A stretch of DNA of 64,000 bases from JAWSUT01 sp033549345 (lineage in GTDB: Bacteria > Bacillota > Dethiobacteria > Dethiobacterales > Dethiobacteraceae). Position numbers and translations under genes: made by a program. Under the pieces are notes generated by a model that worked only from the letters and a program-made list of their open reading frames with translations, ran no database searches and had not been told where the DNA came from. The stretch covers positions 22,945 to 86,944 of the forward strand of contig JAWSUT010000011.1 of NCBI GenBank assembly GCA_033549345.1, written 5' to 3'. Shown here piece by piece: positions 41,532 through 50,433 of the stretch; position 1 is the stretch's first letter; each line of letters starts with the position of its first letter.

Positions 41532-41769
41532 TAATTAAATATTGCTATGCAATGAAGGGGAAAAGTAGGGCTGCTGACACTGCCAGAGAGAGGCCTCCCG
41601 GGCTGTAAGGGGCTTTCTGTGATCGGGCCTGAAGTGCACCTCTGAGCGGGTCTTCTGAACATGGAAGTAGGAAGACACGGTACAGCCGTTATCTTTTAGA
41701 GTGGGGCACTTTTAATGCCCAAACAGGGTGGAACCGCGGACAACCGTCTCTGAATGAGGCGGTTTTTTT
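41532..41769 (+). promoter_or_regulatory. T-box leader, cysteine-specific
   Basis: A leader of about 240 nt with the T-box sequence AACAGGGTGGAACCGCGG (41722-41739) that pairs with the uncharged tRNA acceptor end. The probable specifier codon is TGC (41635-41637) in GAAGTGCACC. A terminator AACCGTCTC/GAGGCGGTT with a T-run lies at 41742-41769. Uncharged tRNA-Cys is expected to promote readthrough into cysE-cysS. The order matches other Firmicutes. Confidence 0.9.
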
Positions 41770-41793
41770 ATTCTGAAAATAGGGGAGAAAACA

Positions 41794-42444
41794 ATGAACA
41801 GGCTGAGAAAAGATATTCAGGCGATATTTGAGCGGGATCCCGCTGCGAAAAGCACACTGGAAGTCCTGCTCTGTTATCCCGGGCTGCATGCCATTTTGTT
41901 TCATCGCTTGGCCCACAGCCTTCACAGGCGTGGGCTTATACTGCTGCCGCGGCTGATTTCCCAGTTTGCCCGGTTTCTCACCGGGATTGAAATTCATCCC
42001 GGGGCAAAAATCGGTCACGGTGTTTTTATCGATCACGGCATGGGTGTTGTGATTGGCGAGACAGCTGAACTGGGCGACAACTGTACCCTCTATCATGGTG
42101 TGACTCTTGGGGGGACAGGGAAAGAAAAAGGGAAGCGCCACCCCACAATTGGGAATAATGTGGTTGTTGCCACCGGAGCCAAGGTGCTTGGCCCGATTGT
42201 GGTCGGCGACTACGCAAAAATTGGGGCAGGATCTGTTGTATTAAATAATGTACCGGCACATACCACCGTGGTGGGTGTTCCCGGACGGGTTGTCATCTAT
42301 GACGGTGACCGTGTTCCATCAGTCGATTTAAACCATGAAAACCTGCCGGATCCGGTAGCAGAAATGCTCCACTGCCTGCAAAATCAGATTGATGACCTGC
42401 GTTTCCAGCAGGAAAAGTGCATAAAGGAGGGTAAAACAAAATGA
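41794..42444 (+). CDS. cysE: Serine O-acetyltransferase
   Basis: A 216-residue protein, the short EpsC/CysE type. It has an N-terminal helical segment and left-handed beta-helix hexapeptide repeats (about 65-170) with IDHGMGVVIGETAELGDN and GVTLGGTGKEKGKRHP. It makes O-acetylserine for cysteine synthesis. It is controlled by the T-box leader. The end overlaps cysS by 4 nt (ATGA). Confidence 0.94.
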   Translation: MNRLRKDIQAIFERDPAAKSTLEVLLCYPGLHAILFHRLAHSLHRRGLILLPRLISQFARFLTGIEIHPGAKIGHGVFIDHGMGVVIGETAELGDNCTLYHGVTLGGTGKEKGKRHPTIGNNVVVATGAKVLGPIVVGDYAKIGAGSVVLNNVPAHTTVVGVPGRVVIYDGDRVPSVDLNHENLPDPVAEMLHCLQNQIDDLRFQQEKCIKEGKTK

Positions 42445-43850
42445 CCATCCGTGTATACAATACGGTCAAAAGAAAAAAAGAAGAATTTATACCTGTAAGT
42501 GGTAATAAAGTCGGTATTTATGCCTGCGGCCCCACAGTCTACGATTACTTCCACATCGGTAACGCGCGGATTTTCATTGTGTTTGATGTTATTCGCAGGT
42601 ATCTGCGTTGGCGGGGCTATGATGTAACTTTTGTGCAAAACTTTACGGATATTGATGACAAAATGATTAAACGGGCCAATGAACTGGGCATTACCGTCCC
42701 CGAACTGGCTGATCGCTATATCCGTGCATATTTTGAGGATGTGGAAGCCCTGGGTGTAGAGCCGGCCGATGTTCACCCCAAGGCGACAGAGCACATTACT
42801 GAAATGATTGAACTGATCCAGGCACTTACTGAAAAAGGCATGGCTTATGATGTGGACGGGGATGTCTATTTCCATACGCCTGCATTCAAAGCATACGGTG
42901 AGCTGACCAACCAACCGCTTGACGAGCTGATTTCCGGCGCCCGTGTGGACGTGGACGAGCGCAAGAAGCACCCCTTGGACTTTGTGCTCTGGAAGAAGCA
43001 AAAACCCGGTGAGCCTGCCTGGGACAGCCCCTGGGGCAAAGGACGCCCCGGCTGGCATATCGAATGTTCTGTCATGTCAACCAAATACCTGGGCGACACG
43101 CTGGATATCCACGCCGGCGGCCCGGACCTGATTTTTCCCCATCACGAAAATGAAAAAGCACAAAGTGAAGGGGCCACCGGCAAACAGTTTGCCAAGTACT
43201 GGATGCATGCCGGCTATCTCAATATTAATCAGGAGAAAATGTCCAAATCGCTCGGTAATTTTATGACTGTCCGGGATATCCGACAGAAGATTGCCCCGGA
43301 GGTGGTTCGGTTCTTTATGCTTTCAGCCCACTACCGTAATCCCATTAATTACTCTGCCGACCTGCTGCAGCAGGCCCAAAGCGGTCTGGAGCGCCTTAAC
43401 AACGTTGTTTATAATTTGCGCGACGTGCTGGACAAACTCCCTGAAGAAGACGGTGTATCGAATGATGCGGCTGAGAGGCTTGCCGCCCTGGATGCATTTC
43501 GCGACCGTTTTATTGAAGTGATGGATGATGATTTTAATACGGCCGACGGCCTGGCAGTTCTCTTCGACATTGCCAGGGAAACCAATACCTATCTGAAAAA
43601 TGCCAATCCTTCCCGTACGGTTGTGGCAAAAACACTGGCTTTCTTTGAAGATGTGGGCAGTGTCCTGGGATTTTTTGCCCCTAAAGAGGACGATGCTCTG
43701 GATGCACGGGTTAATGAAATGATTGAGAAGCGCCAGGCCGCACGCAAAGCAAAAGACTGGGCTACTGCAGATGCCATCCGTGATGAATTGCAGGAGATGG
43801 GAATTATCCTGGAGGATACACCACAGGGCATCCGTTGGCGGAAGAAGTAG
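42441..43850 (+). CDS. cysS: Cysteinyl-tRNA synthetase
   Basis: A 469-residue class I enzyme. It has HIGH-type YDYFHIGNARIF (about residue 35), zinc ligands in YACGPTVYD, WHIECSVMS and HHENE, and KMSKS in EKMSKSLGNFMT (about 268). The start overlaps cysE (ATGA), and AGGAGG is upstream within cysE. Production of cysteine and of its charging enzyme is linked by the shared T-box. Confidence 0.97.
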   Translation: MTIRVYNTVKRKKEEFIPVSGNKVGIYACGPTVYDYFHIGNARIFIVFDVIRRYLRWRGYDVTFVQNFTDIDDKMIKRANELGITVPELADRYIRAYFEDVEALGVEPADVHPKATEHITEMIELIQALTEKGMAYDVDGDVYFHTPAFKAYGELTNQPLDELISGARVDVDERKKHPLDFVLWKKQKPGEPAWDSPWGKGRPGWHIECSVMSTKYLGDTLDIHAGGPDLIFPHHENEKAQSEGATGKQFAKYWMHAGYLNINQEKMSKSLGNFMTVRDIRQKIAPEVVRFFMLSAHYRNPINYSADLLQQAQSGLERLNNVVYNLRDVLDKLPEEDGVSNDAAERLAALDAFRDRFIEVMDDDFNTADGLAVLFDIARETNTYLKNANPSRTVVAKTLAFFEDVGSVLGFFAPKEDDALDARVNEMIEKRQAARKAKDWATADAIRDELQEMGIILEDTPQGIRWRKK

Positions 43851-43851
43851 C

Positions 43852-44223
43852 ATGAATACCGATTATCCTCCCCTTCTGCTGGCCTATGTGGGTGATGCTG
43901 TTTTTGAGCTAAACATTCGCCGACGGCTGCTTGAGGAGAAAATACTGCCTATTCATAAGCTGCATCAGAGGGCTACCCGGATTGTCCGCGCGGACGGCCA
44001 GGACAGAGCGCTGCGTATGATTGAACCCCATCTCAGTGAGGCAGAGGCGGAAATCGTCCGCCGCGGCCGAAACACCAAGGGCAGGGTGCCCAAAAATGCC
44101 GATATGTCTGCATACCGCAGGGCTACCGGTTTTGAGGCCCTCCTGGGCTGGCTGTACTTAAATAATCAGGAGGAAAGACTTGACGAATTGCTGAATATGA
44201 TTGAAATCGGGGAGGAAGAGTAA
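43852..44223 (+). CDS. mrnC: Mini-ribonuclease III
   Basis: A 123-residue RNase III catalytic domain without a dsRNA-binding domain. It has the RNase III signature AYVGDAVFELNIRRRL (residues 11-26) and the C-terminal FEALLGWLYL with acidic residues. In Bacillus it matures 23S rRNA. The ATG at 43852 follows the cysS stop by one base. The order cysS-mrnC-rlmB is conserved, though thyX is inserted here. Confidence 0.9.
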   Translation: MNTDYPPLLLAYVGDAVFELNIRRRLLEEKILPIHKLHQRATRIVRADGQDRALRMIEPHLSEAEAEIVRRGRNTKGRVPKNADMSAYRRATGFEALLGWLYLNNQEERLDELLNMIEIGEEE

Positions 44224-44910
44224 ATGAAAGTCACATTACTTGCCTATACACCGGATCCGGAAAAGATTGTCGCTGCCGCGGCCAGATTGTGCTATTCCCC
44301 TGATGGAGCCGATACACTACTGGATGGGCTGACTGAAGAAAAGGCAGCGAAGTTTCTGGATAAGCTGGTGGAAATGGGCCATCTCTCACCTATCGAGCAT
44401 GTTAATTTTACGTTTGCTGTGGAAGGCGTCAGCCGCACTTTGTCACACCAGATGGTCAGGCACCGGATTGCCTCCTATTCACAAAAATCACAACGCTATG
44501 TTCGAGAAGATGCATTTGAATATATTGTGCCTCCTTCTGTGGCGGAAAATGAAGAGGCATCTGTTATTTACCGGGAGCAAATGGAAAAGATCCGGGATGC
44601 TTACCGGGCACTCCGGCAGATGGTGCACCATGAGGATGCCCGCTATGTTTTGCCCAATGCCTGCGAAACAAAGTTTGTGTTTACGATGAACGCCAGAAGT
44701 CTGCATAATTTTTTCATGCTGCGCTGCTGCAACCGGGCGCAGTGGGAAATTCGTTTGCTTGCCGAGGCAATATATAAAGAAGTAAAAAAGGTGGCACCCA
44801 CTTTATTTGGCGCCGCCGGCCCGGCCTGCGTGAGTGAAAAAGCCTGTCCTGAGGGAGAGATGACCTGCGGTGAGATAGCCGCTGTACGGGAAAAATTCCG
44901 AAACATGTGA
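44224..44910 (+). CDS. thyX: Flavin-dependent thymidylate synthase
   Basis: A 228-residue FAD enzyme that makes dTMP using methylene-tetrahydrofolate. It carries the ThyX signature RHRIASYSQKSQRYV (about residue 78) and HVNFTFAVEGVSRTLSHQM, and the C-terminal ARSLHNFFMLRCCNRAQWEIR. The ATG comes directly after the mrnC TAA. It is inserted between mrnC and rlmB, which are neighbours in many Firmicutes. Confidence 0.95.
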   Translation: MKVTLLAYTPDPEKIVAAAARLCYSPDGADTLLDGLTEEKAAKFLDKLVEMGHLSPIEHVNFTFAVEGVSRTLSHQMVRHRIASYSQKSQRYVREDAFEYIVPPSVAENEEASVIYREQMEKIRDAYRALRQMVHHEDARYVLPNACETKFVFTMNARSLHNFFMLRCCNRAQWEIRLLAEAIYKEVKKVAPTLFGAAGPACVSEKACPEGEMTCGEIAAVREKFRNM

Positions 44911-44918
44911 GGTGCCTG

Positions 44919-45656
44919 ATGGACGAAAAACGCATGATAGAAGGACGCCGTCCTGTGCTGGAAGCACTCCGGGCCGGCACGAAAATTTCACGGGTTCTGC
45001 TGCAGAAAGGCTCCCGCGGCGGGCCAGTGGATGAAATTTCCAACCTGGCAGAAAAGAATGATATTCCGGTAGAATACTGGGAGAAAAGCGCTTTGGACAA
45101 ACGGGCCGCTACCCGTAACCATCAGGGTGTCATGGCGGAAACGCCCCCCTTTCACTATGTTTCTTTCGACGAACTGCTTAGCGGCAGAAACGGCGAAGCG
45201 CCTTTTCTGGTGATTCTCGACCACATTCAGGATCCCCACAACCTGGGCGCGCTGATTCGCACTGCTTACGCCTCGGGCTGCCACGGCGTAGTCATCCCCG
45301 AGCGGCGCGCGGCTCAGGTTACACCCGCGGCGATTCGCACATCAGCAGGCGCGGCCGAATATCTTCCCATCGCCAGGGTTGTGAACCTGGCACGCTGCCT
45401 GGACGCCTGCAAAGAAGCGGGCCTGTGGGTCTATGGAGCGGACATGACGGGGGATTCCTTCTACACAGAAGGTGATTACAGAGCCGGCACCGTCCTTGTT
45501 ATCGGCAATGAGGGTGAGGGGCTCAGCCGCCTGGTCAGGGATAAATGCGACCATCTGATCCGGCTGCCAATGAAAGGGGAGGTTGCTTCTTTGAACGCCT
45601 CTGTGGCCGGTGCACTTTTACTTTATGAAGTGTTCCGGCAGCGGGAAGAGTTTTAA
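44919..45656 (+). CDS. rlmB: 23S rRNA 2'-O-methyltransferase (RlmB/TrmH family)
   Basis: A protein of about 245 residues in the SpoU family. The substrate-binding N-terminal domain starts EGRRPVLEALRAG. The SPOUT domain has DHIQDPHNLGALIRTAYASG, VIGNEGEGLSRLV and PMKGEVASLNASVAGALLLY. It methylates Gm2251 of 23S rRNA in the family model. ATG 44919 fits the GAGGTG site. Confidence 0.93.
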   Translation: MDEKRMIEGRRPVLEALRAGTKISRVLLQKGSRGGPVDEISNLAEKNDIPVEYWEKSALDKRAATRNHQGVMAETPPFHYVSFDELLSGRNGEAPFLVILDHIQDPHNLGALIRTAYASGCHGVVIPERRAAQVTPAAIRTSAGAAEYLPIARVVNLARCLDACKEAGLWVYGADMTGDSFYTEGDYRAGTVLVIGNEGEGLSRLVRDKCDHLIRLPMKGEVASLNASVAGALLLYEVFRQREEF

Positions 45657-45657
45657 G

Positions 45658-46170
45658 ATGGCGGATGTGCTTTTGGTTGACGGCTATAACATGATTGGCA
45701 GCTGGGATGAACTGGCACCGCTGAAAGAGACCGGTCTGGACGCAGCCCGGGATGCTTTGTGCGGTATTCTTTCACGCTATGTTTCATACCGCTGGGACCG
45801 TATAATCGTCGTTTTTGATGCGTACCGTGTGCCGGGCAGGAAGCGGCTCCCAGTCTCAGAGGACTCCTTTGCCGTTATTTTTAGCGGTGAAGGTGAGACG
45901 GCAGATTTGGCTATTGAGCGGCTGACCGGAGATTTAGTAGCCGCAGGGCACACTGTGCAAGTGGCCACGTCGGATGCGCTCGAACAACTGCTGATTTTGG
46001 CAAAAGGGGCGACACGGATTTCAGCGCGGGAACTGCGGCTGCAGTTTCTGGAAATTGACAGGCAAATGGATGAAAAATATACCAACCCGGGTTCTAAGCG
46101 ACAAATGCTTGACACCCGTTTAGATGAACATACCAGAGATGTACTGGAACGTTGGCGCCAGGGGCGTTGA
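45658..46170 (+). CDS. rae1: NYN-domain ribonuclease YacP/Rae1
   Basis: A 170-residue protein with a NYN (PIN-like) fold: LLVDGYNMIGSWDEL (residues 5-19) with its Asp, VVFDAYRVPGR, and ETADLAIERLTGDL. In Bacillus Rae1 cleaves mRNA at the ribosome. The start is 1 nt after the rlmB stop. It belongs to the conserved rlmB-yacP-sigH cluster. Confidence 0.85.
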   Translation: MADVLLVDGYNMIGSWDELAPLKETGLDAARDALCGILSRYVSYRWDRIIVVFDAYRVPGRKRLPVSEDSFAVIFSGEGETADLAIERLTGDLVAAGHTVQVATSDALEQLLILAKGATRISARELRLQFLEIDRQMDEKYTNPGSKRQMLDTRLDEHTRDVLERWRQGR

Positions 46171-46204
46171 CGGATTCTGTCAGATTAAGGCTGTCCAAAA
46201 GTCC

Positions 46205-46234
46205 TTGACGCTTTAAGCACCGTTACGTTATAAT
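46205..46234 (+). promoter_or_regulatory. sigH promoter
   Basis: TTGACG (46205-46210), an 18-nt spacer and TATAAT (46229-46234). Confidence 0.8.
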
Positions 46235-46293
46235 AGCTGTGTAGTTTCCAGATTGTTTCACAGCAATGATTCTCAATCGTGGAGGCGATGCGT

Positions 46294-46953
46294 GTGAGTG
46301 TTACGGCCCAGGAAGTTCACGGTCTGGCCAGAACCTATGAAAATTACGACGTCCAAACGGACGAAGAAGTAGCCATGCAGGCGAAAGACGGCTGCGAAAT
46401 GGCACTTGAGTACCTGATAAACAAGTACCGTAATTTCGTAAAGGCTAAAGCCAGGTCCTATTTCCTCATTGGTGCTGACAGGGAAGACATTATTCAAGAG
46501 GGAATGATTGGGCTGTACAAGGCCATTCGCGATTTCAAGGAGGACAAACTTTCCTCTTTTAGGGCTTTTGCCGAGCTTTGTATTACCCGGCAGATTATCA
46601 CGGCCATCAAGACGGCCACACGACAAAAGCACATCCCGCTGAATTCGTATGTGTCGCTAAATAAGCCGATTTATGACGAAGATTCGGACAGGACTCTCTT
46701 GGACATTCTCTCCGGTGCCAAGATTACGGACCCTGAAGAACTGATGATTAATCGGGAAGAGTACGACAACATTGAAGTTAAAATGGGTGAAATCCTCAGC
46801 GACCTGGAATGGAAAGTCCTGATGTACTATCTGGAAGGGAAGTCTTATCAGGAAATCGCAGTGGAACTGAAGCGTCATGTGAAGTCCATTGATAATGCCC
46901 TGCAGCGTGTTAAGCGGAAACTGGAACGTTATCTGGAAGTGCGCGAAGGGTAA
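46294..46953 (+). CDS. sigH: RNA polymerase sigma-H factor
   Basis: A protein of about 219 residues. Sigma region 2 has REDIIQEGMIGLYKAIRDF (about 70-88) with the RNA polymerase- and -10-binding elements, and region 4 has SYQEIAVELKRHVKSIDNALQRVKRKL (about 185-210) as the -35 recognition helix. Sigma-H drives post-exponential and early sporulation genes in Bacillus. GTG 46294 is 8 nt from GGAGG. Earlier in-frame GTG and ATG overlap the site. Confidence 0.93.
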   Translation: MSVTAQEVHGLARTYENYDVQTDEEVAMQAKDGCEMALEYLINKYRNFVKAKARSYFLIGADREDIIQEGMIGLYKAIRDFKEDKLSSFRAFAELCITRQIITAIKTATRQKHIPLNSYVSLNKPIYDEDSDRTLLDILSGAKITDPEELMINREEYDNIEVKMGEILSDLEWKVLMYYLEGKSYQEIAVELKRHVKSIDNALQRVKRKLERYLEVREG

Positions 46954-47011
46954 AGGGCAGACTGATACCAGTAAAACCGGTTAGGTTAAAAAAGTGAACC
47001 TGACCCCAAAA

Positions 47012-47039
47012 GCGGAGGGCGAAGATGCTCTCCGTTTCC
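47012..47039 (+). terminator. Possible terminator after sigH
   Basis: An 11-bp imperfect stem AAGCGGAGGGC / GCTCTCCGTTT with loop GAAGAT and few T's after. It separates sigH from the tRNA cluster. Confidence 0.4.
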
Positions 47040-47162
47040 TGTTCCCGGGAAAGCCGGCAGCCTTTGAGGCCTTTAAGGACAGCGGAAAATTGGCTATTAT
47101 TAGTGTGTTGACATGCCAATTCATGTATTGTATAATCAAGAGGCTGATATCGCGGATAGCCG

Positions 47163-47236
47163 GCGGGTGTAGCTCAATGGCAGAGCTCCAGCTTCCCAAG
47201 CTGGCTACGTGGGTTCGATTCCCATCACCCGCTCCA
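47163..47236 (+). tRNA. tRNA-Gly (anticodon CCC)
   Basis: A cloverleaf with acceptor GCGGGTG/CACCCGC, anticodon loop TTCCCAA giving CCC, T-arm GTGGG-TTCGATT-CCCAT and an encoded CCA. First of four tRNA genes before tuf. Confidence 0.93.
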
Positions 47237-47248
47237 AAGACGATATGA

Positions 47249-47324
<76 letters not shown>

Positions 47325-47333
47325 TTTATTTTT

Positions 47334-47409
47334 GCTCACGTAGCTCAGTCGGTAGAGCACATCCTTGGTAAGGATGAGGTCAGCGGTTCAATCCCGCTCG
47401 TGAGCTCCA
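47334..47409 (+). tRNA. tRNA-Thr (anticodon GGT)
   Basis: A cloverleaf with acceptor GCTCACG/CGTGAGC, anticodon loop TTGGTAA giving GGT, T-arm GCGG-TTCAATC-CCGC and an encoded CCA. Confidence 0.93.
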
Positions 47410-47410
47410 T

Positions 47411-47486
47411 GGCGGCGTAGCTCAGGTGGTAGAGCAGGCGGTTCATACCCGCCGCGTCAGGGGTTCAAATCCCTTCGCCGCCACCA
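47411..47486 (+). tRNA. Elongator tRNA-Met (anticodon CAT)
   Basis: A cloverleaf with acceptor GGCGGCG/CGCCGCC, anticodon loop TTCATAC giving CAT, and an encoded CCA. It matches elongator Met tRNAs rather than the lysidine-modified Ile2 type. It lies one base from the upstream tRNA. Confidence 0.9.
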
Positions 47487-47581
47487 ATACATATACAATT
47501 CTTGGACAAGCCGACGGTTTGGACAAGGTCTTTTTTTATCCATTTATATTAGCAAAATATACTGGTTTAGGAGGTTTTAGC

Positions 47582-48784
47582 ATGGCAAAGCAAAAGTTTG
47601 AAAGGACCAAGCCCCACGTTAACGTAGGCACCATCGGTCACGTTGACCACGGCAAAACCACGCTGACTGCAGCGATTACTTCCTGCCTCTCCACCACCGG
47701 CGGCGCAACAAAGACCGCCTATGACGAGATTGACAAGGCTCCGGAAGAAAAGGAACGCGGCATTACCATCTCCACGGCGCACGTGGAGTATGAGACGGAA
47801 AAGCGGCACTATGCCCACGTCGACTGCCCCGGCCACGCTGACTATGTCAAGAACATGATCACCGGTGCCGCCCAGATGGACGGCGCAATCCTGGTTGTAT
47901 CGGCTGCCGACGGCCCGATGCCCCAGACCCGCGAGCATATTCTGCTTGCCCGTCAGGTGGGTGTGCCCCACATCGTTGTATTCATGAACAAAGCCGACCA
48001 GGTTGACGACCCCGAACTGATCGAACTGGTTGAAATGGAAGTCCGTGACCTCTTAAACGAGTATGAGTTCCCCGGTGACGACGTTCCCGTCGTTGTGGGC
48101 TCCGCCCTGAAAGCTCTTGAGCACGGCTGCGGTACCCGCGACTGCCCGGACTGCAAAGTGATCTGGGAACTGATGGACGCTGTTGACGAGTATATTCCCA
48201 CACCGGAACGCGACGTCGACAAGCCCTTCCTGATGCCTGTTGAAGACGTGTTCACCATCACCGGCCGCGGTACGGTTGCCACCGGCCGTGTGGAACGCGG
48301 AACCGTCAAAGTGGGTGAAGAAGTCGAGATTGTCGGTTTTGCCGAAAAGCCCCGCAAAACCGTTGTCACCGGTGTGGAAATGTTCCGCAAGATTATGGAC
48401 TTTGCCGAAGCCGGCGACAACATCGGCGCCCTGCTGCGCGGTGTGGACCGTGAATCCATTGAGCGCGGCCAGGTTCTTGCCAAACCCGGCAGCATCAAGC
48501 CTCATACCAACTACATGGCAGAGGTCTATGTTCTGAAGAAGGAAGAAGGCGGCCGTCATACCCCGTTCTTCCAGGGCTACCGTCCCCAGTTCTACCTGCG
48601 TACCACCGACGTGACCGGCGTCATTACCCTGCCCGAAGGCGTGGAAATGGTTATGCCCGGCGACAACGTTCAGATGAAGGTTGAACTGATTACCCCCATC
48701 GCCATTGAAGAAGGCCTGCGTTTTGCGATCCGTGAAGGCGGACGTACTGTGGGTGCCGGCGTTGTGACCAGCATTATTGAATAG
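47582..48784 (+). CDS. tuf: Elongation factor Tu (first copy)
   Basis: A 400-residue GTPase that delivers aminoacyl-tRNA to the ribosome. G1 GHVDHGKTT, switch DKAPEEKERGITI, G3 DCPGHADY, G4 NKADQ, and C-terminal beta-barrel domains II and III. An unusual insert HGCGTRDCPDCK (near residue 180) replaces the shorter acidic loop of typical EF-Tu. AGGAGG precedes the ATG. It lies after four tRNA genes and before rpmG, separate from the str-type copy at 63873, from which the visible part differs in only one base. Confidence 0.97.
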   Translation: MAKQKFERTKPHVNVGTIGHVDHGKTTLTAAITSCLSTTGGATKTAYDEIDKAPEEKERGITISTAHVEYETEKRHYAHVDCPGHADYVKNMITGAAQMDGAILVVSAADGPMPQTREHILLARQVGVPHIVVFMNKADQVDDPELIELVEMEVRDLLNEYEFPGDDVPVVVGSALKALEHGCGTRDCPDCKVIWELMDAVDEYIPTPERDVDKPFLMPVEDVFTITGRGTVATGRVERGTVKVGEEVEIVGFAEKPRKTVVTGVEMFRKIMDFAEAGDNIGALLRGVDRESIERGQVLAKPGSIKPHTNYMAEVYVLKKEEGGRHTPFFQGYRPQFYLRTTDVTGVITLPEGVEMVMPGDNVQMKVELITPIAIEEGLRFAIREGGRTVGAGVVTSIIE

Positions 48785-48796
48785 CTCTCAAACCCG

Positions 48797-48823
48797 AAAG
48801 CACCGCCATGCGGCGGTGCTTTT
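48797..48823 (+). terminator. Terminator of tuf
   Basis: An 11-bp stem AAAGCACCGCC / GGCGGTGCTTT with loop ATGC and T-tail. Confidence 0.9.
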
Positions 48824-48994
48824 CAATCTACAAAAAGTTTGACAACTGCCTATAAAGTGTGATAAATTTGTAAAAGTGAAATCATAGGATGTCCTAAAGT
48901 GTGTTTTCACAAACACGTCAGATCAAAGGGTTTGTTGAGCAAATTCTTTTTCTGTAGGATCTCTGACATCGCTGTTTCTAGGGGGTGTGAAATA

Positions 48995-49144
48995 ATGCGT
49001 GTGAAAATTACCATGGCTTGTGGCGAATGCAAAAGGCGGAATTATATAACCAATAAGAATAAACGGACCACTCCGGACAGGATTGAACTGAACAAATACT
49101 GCCCGTTCTGCAAAAAGCACACAGCCCATAAAGAAACAAAATAA
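48995..49144 (+). CDS. rpmG: Ribosomal protein L33
   Basis: A 49-residue protein with the four zinc-type cysteines (MACGECKRRNY and KYCPFCKKHTAHKE), so it is the C+ zinc-binding paralog. The ATG at 48995 follows AGGGGGTG. It starts the secE-nusG-rplKAJL gene cluster. Confidence 0.9.
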   Translation: MRVKITMACGECKRRNYITNKNKRTTPDRIELNKYCPFCKKHTAHKETK

Positions 49145-49178
49145 TTTATTTTAATACCTATTATAAGGATGTGAAGGC

Positions 49179-49373
49179 ATGGCTGCGAATGTCAAGTCGC
49201 TGACCAAACACTTCAAAGATGTCAGGCAGGAACTAAAGAAGGTTCACTGGCCCAATCGCCGTGAATTGACTGTTTATACTTCTATGGTCCTCATGGCTAT
49301 CTTTTTTATCGGTGTGTTTTTCTGGATTCTCGATACCGGTTTTACCGGTATGCTGCAGTTGATTCTCCAATAG
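49179..49373 (+). CDS. secE: Preprotein translocase subunit SecE
   Basis: A 64-residue membrane protein with one transmembrane helix (about 35-58) and the conserved FKDVRQELKKVHWPNRREL amphipathic segment that stabilises SecY. It lies 34 bp after rpmG and 37 bp before nusG. Confidence 0.94.
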   Translation: MAANVKSLTKHFKDVRQELKKVHWPNRRELTVYTSMVLMAIFFIGVFFWILDTGFTGMLQLILQ

Positions 49374-49410
49374 TAACAGTAAGGAGGTTGGGGCCACTCC
49401 CCTTTCGCCT

Positions 49411-49935
49411 ATGAGTAAAAACTGGTATGTGGTGCACACATATGCGGGCTATGAAAACAAAGTAAAAACAAACCTGGAAAAACGGGTGGAATCCATGGAG
49501 ATGCAGGATAAGATTTTCCGTGTCTTGGTTCCCATGGAAAAAGAGCTGGAAATTAAGAATGGGAAGAGGAAAGAAACATTAAAAAAAGTCTTCCCCGGGT
49601 ATGTTCTTGTGGAAATGACAATCACCGATGATTCCTGGTATGTCGTTCGCAATACACCAGGCGTTACCGGTTTTGTCGGACCCGGCTCCAAGCCCATTCC
49701 TTTGTCCCAGGCAGAAATCGATAGTATACTTAAACAGATGGGTATGACTGAGCCCAAGCCCAAGATCGATTTCGAAGAAGGCGAAAGCGTCCGGGTTATT
49801 GACGGGCCCTTTACCAATTTTGTGGGCAATATAGAAGAAGTACTGCATGACAGGCGTAAAATTAAAGTGCTTGTTTCGATGTTCGGCCGGGAAACACCGG
49901 TTGAGCTTGACTATTATCAGGTAGAAAAGCTCTAG
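49411..49935 (+). CDS. nusG: Transcription elongation factor NusG
   Basis: A 174-residue protein. The NGN domain (residues 1-115) has NWYVVHTYAGYENKVK and VFPGYVLVEM, and the KOW domain (about 125-170) has FEEGESVRVIDGPFTNFVG. It binds RNA polymerase and S10 or Rho. The start lacks a normally spaced ribosome site: AAGGAGG is 23 nt upstream (49381-49387), with a GGGG..CCCC hairpin between. Confidence 0.95.
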   Translation: MSKNWYVVHTYAGYENKVKTNLEKRVESMEMQDKIFRVLVPMEKELEIKNGKRKETLKKVFPGYVLVEMTITDDSWYVVRNTPGVTGFVGPGSKPIPLSQAEIDSILKQMGMTEPKPKIDFEEGESVRVIDGPFTNFVGNIEEVLHDRRKIKVLVSMFGRETPVELDYYQVEKL

Positions 49936-49954
49936 CAGGATAGGAGGTGGAATT

Positions 49955-50380
49955 ATGGCTCGTAAAGTAATTGGTATGGTTAAACTGCAAATTCCCGCAG
50001 GCAAAGCCACACCGGCTCCCCCCGTCGGCCCCGCCCTCGGTCAGCATGGTGTGAATATTATGGGTTTCTGCAAAGAGTTCAATGAACGGACCGCACAGCA
50101 GGCAGGGTTGGTCATTCCCGTTGTTATTACCATAATGGATGACCGTTCCTTTTCTTTCATTACCAAAACGCCCCCGGCAGCGGTATTGCTGAAAAAAGCC
50201 GCCGGCCTGGCAACCGCATCCGGTACGCCAAACAAGCTGAAGGTGGCCACGCTTTCCCGTGATAAGGTTCGCGAAATTGCCGAACTGAAGATGGAAGATC
50301 TGAATGCTAACGATGTGGAAGCAGCTATGCGTATGGTGGAAGGAACCGCGCGCAGCATGGGTATTGTTATCGAAGGATAG
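49955..50380 (+). CDS. rplK: Ribosomal protein L11
   Basis: A 141-residue protein, full family length. N-terminal VKLQIPAGKATPAPPVGPALGQHGVNIMGFCKEFNERT segments carry the proline-rich hinge. AGGAGG precedes the ATG. It is part of the L11-L1 unit, probably autoregulated by L1. Confidence 0.96.
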   Translation: MARKVIGMVKLQIPAGKATPAPPVGPALGQHGVNIMGFCKEFNERTAQQAGLVIPVVITIMDDRSFSFITKTPPAAVLLKKAAGLATASGTPNKLKVATLSRDKVREIAELKMEDLNANDVEAAMRMVEGTARSMGIVIEG

Positions 50381-50433
50381 CCAATTAACGTGGGAGAGGT
50401 TGCCCCTCGCTCGCACCACAAGGAGGAAATCAC

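Noticed and set aside
47426..47581. N-terminal extension of EF-Tu
   Set aside because: The extension would read through the tRNA-Met gene; EF-Tu starts at ATG 47582 with a proper site.
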